The position numbers were made by a program, and so were the translations under genes. A DNA stretch of 64,000 nt from Granulicella sp. S156 (GTDB lineage: Bacteria; Acidobacteriota; Terriglobia; Terriglobales; Acidobacteriaceae). The notes beneath the pieces are model-generated. The model was not told the origin of the DNA. It was given only the letters and a program-made list of their open reading frames with translations, and searched no databases. Positions 58,860-64,000 of the stretch are shown in pieces (position 1 is the first letter of the stretch; every line of letters begins with the position of its first letter). The stretch is taken from NCBI RefSeq assembly GCF_009766105.1, contig NZ_LMUH01000007.1, forward strand, positions 191,999 through 255,998. The letters run 5' to 3'.

Positions 58860-58895
58860 TTGCGAATTCAGTGATGTAATTTCGCGATATCCCAT

Positions 58896-59243
58896 TCAGA
58901 AAAGGTCAACAACCGGCGGAAAGGTCAGCAACAAACTCAGGCCCAGCAGAACGAAAGCAACGGCAATAACACGCCCCGCCGCAATGGTCTTCTTGCCCCA
59001 ACGCCACTCCAGGATCCCCCAGGTAAAGAGCCAGACCAGGATGGCTGTCGTGGTTACGCCGGAGAGAGCTCCTGTCGGTTTATAGAAAACAAGGCTGCTC
59101 TTTACCGCAACCGATTTGTCCCCGGCGAAAGCCAGGACTGCAAGAACAAAGGAGCCGATGCCAGCTGCGAGGATGGCAGCCACGCCGGAACCGTTGGGAA
59201 GAATGGAAGTGCTGGGGGAGACAGCGGTCTCTGACGTATTCAT
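58896..59243 (-). CDS. Hypothetical three-helix membrane protein
   Basis: 115 residues from ATG 59241-59243, overlapping the previous gene's stop by ATGA. Helices near residues 19-42 (GSGVAAILAAGIGSFVLAVL), 58-78 (GALSGVTTTAILVWLFTWGI) and 90-112 (VIAVAFVLLGLSLLLTFPPV). Between helices 2 and 3: LEWRWGKKTIAAG. Not recognised. Last gene of a three-gene operon with another inner-membrane protein and an outer-membrane barrel protein, so it may form a complex with its partner. Confidence 0.75.
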   Translation of the reverse strand: MNTSETAVSPSTSILPNGSGVAAILAAGIGSFVLAVLAFAGDKSVAVKSSLVFYKPTGALSGVTTTAILVWLFTWGILEWRWGKKTIAAGRVIAVAFVLLGLSLLLTFPPVVDLF

Positions 59244-59812
59244 TTCTCTTCTCCGTGGCTCAGTTGGAGCGTATGCCCGCCCTGGACCGGCGCATATTTG
59301 TTGATCATCGCGCCGAAGAAACCGGCGATACCGGCTGCTAAAAACGAAACCAAGGTGAAGGAAAGCACCGCAGTACGAAGTTGTCGATGGTGCTTGAGAT
59401 CGCGACCATACTTGATCACGACGAATGCTGCCATCGTGATTGAGATAGGAGCGAACCAGGCAACATGCTCCTTCCACTCCATTCCCAGCGAATGCCAGTC
59501 GATAGTGGTGGGGCTCGACATAAGCAGACGTTGCGGAAACATCGAAAGATCGGCCGTTCCTGGCGGTGCTGCCGCTCGATACCAGGGATAGATGACATAC
59601 GCTCCGGTCAGCACGGCAGCCCATGCAAGCACCACCATGGCGAACATGTACCCCTTGAGAAAGCGCTCTTGCCCCGGTGTGGGTTCAGCAGGAGCGGCGG
59701 AGATCGTGAAGCGATAGAGCTCTACGAGTGCGCCGGAGCATGCCAGCAGATAGAGTGCACCGAACCCCATGCCGTGGATCAGTGTCCAGAGACTCCGCAT
59801 CGTGATTTCCAT
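59240..59812 (-). CDS. Hypothetical five-helix membrane protein
   Basis: 190 residues from ATG 59810-59812 (AGGAG 5 bases upstream). Helices near residues 10-30 (LIHGMGFGALYLLACSGALV), 52-75 (LKGYMFAMVVLAWAAVLTGA), 118-138 (HVAWFAPISITMAAFVVIKY) and 148-170 (LRTAVLSFTLVSFLAAGIAG). Conserved-looking His residues occur in or near helices (LIHGMG, DWHSLG, KEHVAWF), a pattern seen in heme-binding membrane proteins, although no CxxCH is present. Middle gene of the operon; it overlaps the next gene by 4 bases. Confidence 0.75.
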   Translation of the reverse strand: MEITMRSLWTLIHGMGFGALYLLACSGALVELYRFTISAAPAEPTPGQERFLKGYMFAMVVLAWAAVLTGAYVIYPWYRAAAPPGTADLSMFPQRLLMSSPTTIDWHSLGMEWKEHVAWFAPISITMAAFVVIKYGRDLKHHRQLRTAVLSFTLVSFLAAGIAGFFGAMINKYAPVQGGHTLQLSHGEEK

Positions 59813-59851
59813 TGGTTCTCCTTATGAAAGGTTGAGCGCCTCTCATCTGCT

Positions 59852-60706
59852 CTAACGGGGTTGCGCAGACACCATGGCTTCACCAGAGGTTTTCTTGTCT
59901 GCATCTTTATCTTTCCCCCAGGTTTTATAGAGTCCGAGATAGCCATAGTTCTCTGTCTGCCCTGCGATGGAGTGACCATACGCGAAGAGCAACTGGAGTC
60001 CGGGAGACTTGAAGTGGTAGTAGCCGCCTGCGTCAATCATGGCTGAGGATTGCGTCTGAGCGGCGGCAAATCCTTCTCGAGCGTGAGAAAAAATCTCGGC
60101 AGATAGTTCGAGCTTTTCGCTGATTTCGCGTTTGACCAAGTATCCACCGTAAAGATAGTTGCGATATTGAGTTTGAGGAACGACAGCGTAGCCCAGCCCG
60201 CCGCAGAGACTCCAGGGTCCGAACTCCTTCTCTACCCAGATCGGCAGTTTGTACCACACCTTGCCGACACCGAGCCCCTTGGAGTAACTCCCGGTCGGAA
60301 TCTCGAACATGGTGAACGATCCAATCTGCGGGCGGTGTTTCGTCTGTTTGATGAATCCGTACTTCACCCCCAGCTCCATATCCGTCAACCCAAAGGCGCT
60401 AGAACCCGTTCCGCCTGGAAGATAGACAGGGTTATTGGACGGCATGACCGCGCCGAAGGGAAGAATGGCATGAAGCTGAATGTTGGGAATCGCGCCCCAG
60501 TTGAACTCAAACGCTATCCCGGTCGGATCGATCTCTGCCGGAGTGCCATCCACGGTCCCGAAGATATAAGCCTCGTAGTGCCCCAGATCCACCGGTGTCG
60601 GATCATCTGTCTGGAACGGCGGGCCGGCCTGCGCCCAAAGCTTTGAAGCCGCCGATACAAGGACGAGAAGCATCGCCAGTTTCGAGCAATGGATGCTAAA
60701 GCTCAT
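59852..60706 (-). CDS. Outer-membrane barrel protein, phenol-MetA-like transporter family
   Basis: 284 residues with a signal peptide (LAMLLVLVSAASKLWA). The mature protein starts AGPPFQTDDPTPVDLGHYEA and then shows repeated amphipathic strands (IAFEFNWGAIPNIQLHAILP, LTDMELGVKYGFIKQTKHRP, GGLGYAVVPQTQYRNYLYGG, LLFAYGHSIAGQTENYGYLG). This matches the family of putative outer-membrane transporters of the MetA phenol-degradation type (PF13557). The chain ends in a short charged tail rather than an aromatic residue. First gene of the operon with two inner-membrane proteins, and divergent from a PadR gene. Confidence 0.8.
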   Translation of the reverse strand: MSFSIHCSKLAMLLVLVSAASKLWAQAGPPFQTDDPTPVDLGHYEAYIFGTVDGTPAEIDPTGIAFEFNWGAIPNIQLHAILPFGAVMPSNNPVYLPGGTGSSAFGLTDMELGVKYGFIKQTKHRPQIGSFTMFEIPTGSYSKGLGVGKVWYKLPIWVEKEFGPWSLCGGLGYAVVPQTQYRNYLYGGYLVKREISEKLELSAEIFSHAREGFAAAQTQSSAMIDAGGYYHFKSPGLQLLFAYGHSIAGQTENYGYLGLYKTWGKDKDADKKTSGEAMVSAQPR

Positions 60707-60774
60707 CGAAGCTCCTGCTTTCCAGCGAAGTTCATGATGCCTCTAGGAAGCGAATGGCTGACTCAAACAGCATA

Positions 60775-60789
60775 TATCGAAATTCGATA
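60775..60789. promoter_or_regulatory. Palindrome between the PadR gene and the membrane operon
   Basis: TATCGAA-A-TTCGATA is a perfect palindrome in the 125-base AT-rich gap that holds both divergent promoters. A candidate operator for the PadR regulator encoded at 60832. Confidence 0.5.
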
Positions 60790-60831
60790 ACATAAAATCT
60801 CATATCACCTCTGTGAAGGTATATTTACGTT

Positions 60832-61185
60832 GTGTTGAAACAACAGCGGGAACTCTACTTCGGACTCATACGGATTCATGTGCTGGTGCATGCTTCACAA
60901 GAACCAATCTTTGGATTGGCCATGATGGAGGAGTTGAAGCATCATGGGTATCGCATTGGCCCGGGAACCCTCTACCCACTCCTGCATGGCCTGGAGCGGA
61001 GTGGCTTGTTGAAGTCTGTACTCAGGAATGTTGGAGGACGTCAGCGACGGGTTTACAAGATCACCGCCATTGGCAGGAAAGCCTTGGACAAAGCCAGAGA
61101 AAAGGTAGACGAGCTTCATCATGAACTTCACGAAGAACACCCGCGAAAGATATCGCCCCCTGACAACAACTCCGCAATCCATTAG
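60832..61185 (+). CDS. PadR family transcriptional regulator
   Basis: 117 residues, start GTG 60832 with AAGGT about 15 bases upstream; no better start is seen. Winged helix: YFGLIRIHVLVHASQEPIFG, LAMMEELKHHGYRIGPGTLY, PLLHGLERSGLLKSVLRNVG and the wing RQRRVYKITAIGRKALDKAR. The C-terminus is His/Glu-rich (VDELHHELHEEHP). It is divergent from the three-gene membrane operon, with a palindrome between, so it probably represses both. Confidence 0.9.
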   Translation: MLKQQRELYFGLIRIHVLVHASQEPIFGLAMMEELKHHGYRIGPGTLYPLLHGLERSGLLKSVLRNVGGRQRRVYKITAIGRKALDKAREKVDELHHELHEEHPRKISPPDNNSAIH

Positions 61186-61207
61186 ATCGGGTTTAGAATC
61201 GGGAGCC

Positions 61208-61678
61208 ATGGATATTCCTCGTCGATTGCCTCTGTGTTCGTTGATTACCTGCACCGTAGTCTTCGGCTTGCTGACACCTTCGCTGCGCGCAGCTCTACCT
61301 GAGGAGCAGGCGGTACTTGCTCCAGTGCAGGCGCTGTTCGACGGCATGTCGAAGCGTGACGCGACGGCGATCAAGGCACCTTTGCTGCCCGGTGGCACGA
61401 TGGTGTTGATGCGGGATGGCAAGCCAACGCAGATGACCTTTGAAGCCTTTGCTGATCGAGTCGGCAGACCGGGAACGTCGCACATCGAAGAAAGAATTCA
61501 CGATCCCCTGGTGCGGATCGATAACGACCTGGCCGTGGTGTGGGCGCCCTTCGAGTTCCTGGTGGATGGCAAGGTCGACCACTGCGGGACGGATCTGTTC
61601 AACCTTGTTCGTCAGGATGGGAAGTGGTTGATCGCGAGCGTGGCTGATACCGGGCGGAAGGTTTGTCCGGCGAGTTAG
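61208..61678 (+). CDS. Secreted NTF2/SnoaL-like protein
   Basis: 156 residues from ATG 61208 (GGGA upstream); the frame extends to 61121 through the PadR 3' end without support. Signal peptide (LITCTVVFGLLTPSLRA) ending near residue 28. The mature domain, AVLAPVQALFDGMSKRDATA, MVLMRDGKPTQMTFEAFADR and NDLAVVWAPFEFLVDGKVDH, LFNLVRQDGKWLIASVADTG, is a cone-shaped NTF2-like fold as in putative lumazine-binding or DUF4440 proteins. Function is unknown; such domains bind small hydrophobic ligands or act as isomerases. Confidence 0.75.
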   Translation: MDIPRRLPLCSLITCTVVFGLLTPSLRAALPEEQAVLAPVQALFDGMSKRDATAIKAPLLPGGTMVLMRDGKPTQMTFEAFADRVGRPGTSHIEERIHDPLVRIDNDLAVVWAPFEFLVDGKVDHCGTDLFNLVRQDGKWLIASVADTGRKVCPAS

Positions 61679-61706
61679 TGCTGTGACCAGATTCCAAGCG
61701 CTCTGA

Positions 61707-61722
61707 TACGCTAGTCCGCATG
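61707..61722 (+). promoter_or_regulatory. Leaderless-type promoter box before the DUF885 gene
   Basis: TACGCT (61707-61712) lies 7 bases before ATG 61720, with no ribosome site between. GTGACC (61683-61688) is 18 bases further upstream and could be the -35 box. The spacing equals that before the carotenoid gene. Confidence 0.35.
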
Positions 61723-63498
61723 CGTCCTAACCTGCTTGCTATCTCCGCTCTCTTTTTAGCCGCAGTGTCTCCATTTGCCTGTGCCCAGGCGCCTGCCTCC
61801 GTAACCACACGCCTTGCCGCGCAGAACGCCCTCTTTGACGACTCGTGGCAGGCGAGCCTTAAGATGAGTCCCCTCCTGGCGACTGCCGTCGGCGACTATC
61901 GCTACAACGACCAGCTCGGCGACTACTCTCTCGCTGCCTCCGCCGCTCGCCACCAGCGCGACCTCACTGACCTGGCACGCATCAAGGCCATCGATCCCAG
62001 CGGCTTCCCCGAGCAGGACCTGATCTCCCACGACCTCTTCCTGCGCCAGCTTCAGGAGCGCGTCAACGACTACGACCTTAAAGATTTCGAGATGCCCCTC
62101 AGCTCATCGGGCGGCGGCGGTGGCATCCATGCCAACCTCGCGGATCTCCCGCTTTCGATGCCGTTCGACTCCGTGAAGCACTACGAGGACTACATCGCCC
62201 GCCTCCACCAGATCCCCAAGGCCTTCCTCCAGACCGAGGACGTCCTTCGCGCCGGCGTGAACGATCACCTCGTCCCCGTCCGTTTTATCGCCGAAAAGAT
62301 TCCGAGCCAGGCTGACGGAGTGATCACTGCCGACCCCTTCCTCCTCCCTCTCAAAAAATTCCCCGCCAGTTTCTCAGAGGCCAATAAGAAGCGTCTCACG
62401 GATGAGATCACCTCCACCGTCAACCAGGAAGTCTTTCCGGCCTATAAGCAGTTCGCCGCCTTTGTCACCACGGACTATATCCCCCACTGCCGAACTACGC
62501 TCTCCATCAACTCTCTCGGAGGAGGCACACGTCGCTACCAGTCCGCCCTCCGCCGCTTCACCACCACAGACCTCACTGCCGCACAGATCCACGAGATCGG
62601 ACTGAAGGAGGTCGCTCGCATCACAGGGGAGATGGCCGCACTCGCCAAGGCCAACGGCTACAAGGATCTGGCCAGCTTCCGCGATCACGTCGAAAACGAT
62701 CCCAAATACCAGCCAACCTCCGCTGACACCATCGTAGAGGACTTCCGCAAGTACATCGCGCAGATGCAGCCGCATCTGCCTGAGCTCTTCAATCTGCTGC
62801 CCAAGACTGCCGTCACAGTCGAGCCGATCCCACCCTTCCAGGCCGCCGCTGCCACCCACTACCAGGGAGGAACTCCCGACGGCAAACGTCCCGGCCGTGT
62901 CTCCGTCGCCGTCTCCGACCCCACCCACCGCAGCTTCATCAATGACGAAGCCGTCGCCTACCACGAGGGCGTTCCCGGCCACCATCTCCAGATCAGCATC
63001 CAGCAGTCCCTCACCGACTTGCCGGAGTTCCGCAAGCATGGTGGAAACTCCGCATACACCGAAGGCTGGGGTCTCTATGCCGAGGAGCTAGGCAAGGAGA
63101 TCGGCTTCTACCAGGATCCCGGCTCCGACTACGGCCGCCTCCGCTCGGAGCTGTTCCGGGCGGTGCGTCTGGTGCTCGACACCGGCATTCACGATATGGG
63201 TTGGAGCCGCGATCAGGTTGTGGAGTACATGCGCAGCTCGCACGCTGTCGACGAACCCACAATCCAGGCCGAGACCGACCGCTACATCTCCGGCCCTGGC
63301 CAGGCCTGCAGCTACAAGCTCGGCCAACTCAAGATCCGCGAGCTGCGTGAACGCGCGAAACAGCAGCTAGGCACGAAATTCGACCTCAAGACCTTCCATG
63401 ACGAGATCCTCTCCGGCGGTGCGCTGCCGCTTGACGTCCTCGACGCCCGCGTCAGCCGCTGGATCAAAGCCCAACTCCCCGCCGTCGCCAGTAACTGA
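61720..63498 (+). CDS. DUF885 family exported protein, putative metallopeptidase
   Basis: 592 residues, signal peptide at 1-23 (LLAISALFLAAVSPFACAQA). The DUF885 signature is H415-E-G-V-P-G-H421-H in AYHEGVPGHHLQISIQQ, a variant zinc site in which the second His lies five residues after Glu. Supporting motifs: YTEGWGLYAEELGKEIGFY with the third-ligand Glu, MGWSRDQVVEYM and GPGQACSYKLGQLKIRELR. The family is predicted to be carboxypeptidase-like, close to M32/M3 peptidases, and is expanded in Acidobacteria. It is strongly biased to C at third codon positions. A terminator follows within 15 bases. Confidence 0.92.
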   Translation: MRPNLLAISALFLAAVSPFACAQAPASVTTRLAAQNALFDDSWQASLKMSPLLATAVGDYRYNDQLGDYSLAASAARHQRDLTDLARIKAIDPSGFPEQDLISHDLFLRQLQERVNDYDLKDFEMPLSSSGGGGGIHANLADLPLSMPFDSVKHYEDYIARLHQIPKAFLQTEDVLRAGVNDHLVPVRFIAEKIPSQADGVITADPFLLPLKKFPASFSEANKKRLTDEITSTVNQEVFPAYKQFAAFVTTDYIPHCRTTLSINSLGGGTRRYQSALRRFTTTDLTAAQIHEIGLKEVARITGEMAALAKANGYKDLASFRDHVENDPKYQPTSADTIVEDFRKYIAQMQPHLPELFNLLPKTAVTVEPIPPFQAAAATHYQGGTPDGKRPGRVSVAVSDPTHRSFINDEAVAYHEGVPGHHLQISIQQSLTDLPEFRKHGGNSAYTEGWGLYAEELGKEIGFYQDPGSDYGRLRSELFRAVRLVLDTGIHDMGWSRDQVVEYMRSSHAVDEPTIQAETDRYISGPGQACSYKLGQLKIRELRERAKQQLGTKFDLKTFHDEILSGGALPLDVLDARVSRWIKAQLPAVASN

Positions 63499-63510
63499 CA
63501 TCAGTCCAGA

Positions 63511-63539
63511 ACCCCATGTCTCACTCCGAGACATGGGGT
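63511..63539. terminator. Bidirectional terminator hairpin
   Basis: ACCCCATGTCTC (63511-63522) and GAGACATGGGGT (63528-63539) form a perfect 12-bp stem with a 5-base loop ACTCC. It lies between the convergent DUF885 and membrane-protein genes. Confidence 0.75.
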
Positions 63540-63580
63540 ATTACTTCCCATAAGCCGACTTGCACTAAGACTTAGCAGGA

Positions 63581-63982
63581 CTAATCCGCATATTGCGCGA
63601 CACTTCGCTTCGCTCGTCTGACGAGTAACGCACCGGCGAGCACACCTGGAACGATTGTGAGCAAAAATGAGAGGTGGTACCACACTGGAAATCGACTCCA
63701 AATGGAGATATGGACAGGCAGAAACATGGCAAGCACAACACCGCCTACGATCCACGGCGCCCAGCGGCCCGTTGGCGATACCCAGCGGGTCACAGCACCC
63801 GCTGCGAGAGAAGTCGCAATCGCCATCAGCAGACGCGCCCATTTCATCAAGAGAGTGAATACCAGCGTTTGTTCGGCAGCAGTGTAGCCCGACAGAGTGA
63901 GGCGAAGCACACGGTTAATCACGGTGACGACAACGATCCATGTAAGCAGTCCAGCGATACAGGCAACGAAAGAACGTTTCAT
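63581..63982 (-). CDS. Hypothetical four-helix membrane protein
   Basis: 133 residues from ATG 63980-63982, chosen because GGAG lies about 6 bases upstream; an ATG four codons earlier overlaps that site. Four helices: FVACIAGLLTWIVVVTVINR, LLMAIATSLAAGAVTRWV, WIVGGVVLAMFLPVHISIW and LSFLLTIVPGVLAGALLV. The protein ends in a short basic tail (RRAKRSVAQYAD). It resembles small uncharacterised membrane proteins common in Acidobacteria. It lies near the right edge, so any upstream operon partner is not visible. Confidence 0.7.
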   Translation of the reverse strand: MKRSFVACIAGLLTWIVVVTVINRVLRLTLSGYTAAEQTLVFTLLMKWARLLMAIATSLAAGAVTRWVSPTGRWAPWIVGGVVLAMFLPVHISIWSRFPVWYHLSFLLTIVPGVLAGALLVRRAKRSVAQYAD

Positions 63983-64000
63983 GGCAATCTCCATAGTTCA

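Noticed and set aside
1-64000. CRISPR array, tRNA or rRNA genes, transposases, integrase or phage genes
   Set aside because: No regularly spaced direct repeats, no T-loop-like clusters in gaps, and no proteins with such signatures were found.

Overview
The window reads as chromosomal DNA of an Acidobacteriota bacterium, most likely class Terriglobia (the Granulicella / Terriglobus / Edaphobacter neighbourhood). The pointers are family-level: a TIGR03435-type protein at the left edge, a VWFA-related acidobacterial protein (TIGR03436 type), a PadR plus ADOP-type permease pair, two Oar-like TonB-dependent receptors with an N-terminal carboxypeptidase-regulatory domain, a MEKHLA protein, a DUF885 protein and GC-rich codon use. 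I see no rRNA, tRNA, CRISPR array, transposase, integrase or phage gene.

Layout. 1-4.1 kb: edge gene, ECF sigma/anti-sigma pair, AraC regulator, YCII protein. 4.1-12.9 kb: large exported proteins on the minus strand (TonB receptor, Tat-type intradiol-dioxygenase lipoprotein, beta-helix/Fn3/malectin protein). 13.4-19.1 kb: a glycerol locus with glpF and an OprB-like porin on one strand and glpK-glpD on the other, giving outer-membrane entry, inner-membrane entry, phosphorylation and oxidation. 19.1-23.2 kb: SDR, XRE regulator, S41 peptidase and aspartic protease, both peptidases with PDZ domains. 23.2-24.5 kb: a more AT-rich accessory segment that ends in a truncated ORF. 24.5-29.6 kb: ADOP permease with PadR, tandem-HTH protein, VWFA protein. 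29.9-31.7 kb: BlaI/M56 pair with operator-like dyads. 32-39.6 kb: GH18, MEKHLA, an orphan ThDP enzyme, serine hydrolase, MarR regulator divergent from a methyltransferase, and a carotenoid-biosynthesis membrane protein followed by a duplicated methyltransferase fragment. 40-49.7 kb: lipoprotein and di-heme peroxidase, LysR/MFS, nucleotidase, cupins, GT39-type glycosyltransferase, NAD(P)-binding protein. 49.7-54.6 kb: LytS/LytR-type two-component pair facing a second TonB receptor. 54.6-64 kb: small secreted proteins, MATE exporter, a free-standing EF-G tail with a frameshift, a three-gene membrane operon divergent from a PadR regulator, NTF2-like and DUF885 proteins.

The most unusual material is (i) the GTPase-less EF-G domain III-V reading frame with a frameshift at about 58612; (ii) several intergenic hairpins whose stems differ but whose loops are nearly always TGAA or TAAA, found in four separate gaps; (iii) a 188-bp element with 38-bp perfect terminal inverted repeats at 54638-54825; (iv) a duplicated 291-bp methyltransferase 3' segment flanking the carotenoid gene; and (v) several clear operator palindromes beside autoregulated-looking regulators. 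No complete defence system or mobile element was found. All function calls come from reading the sequence and remembered family features, without database searches.
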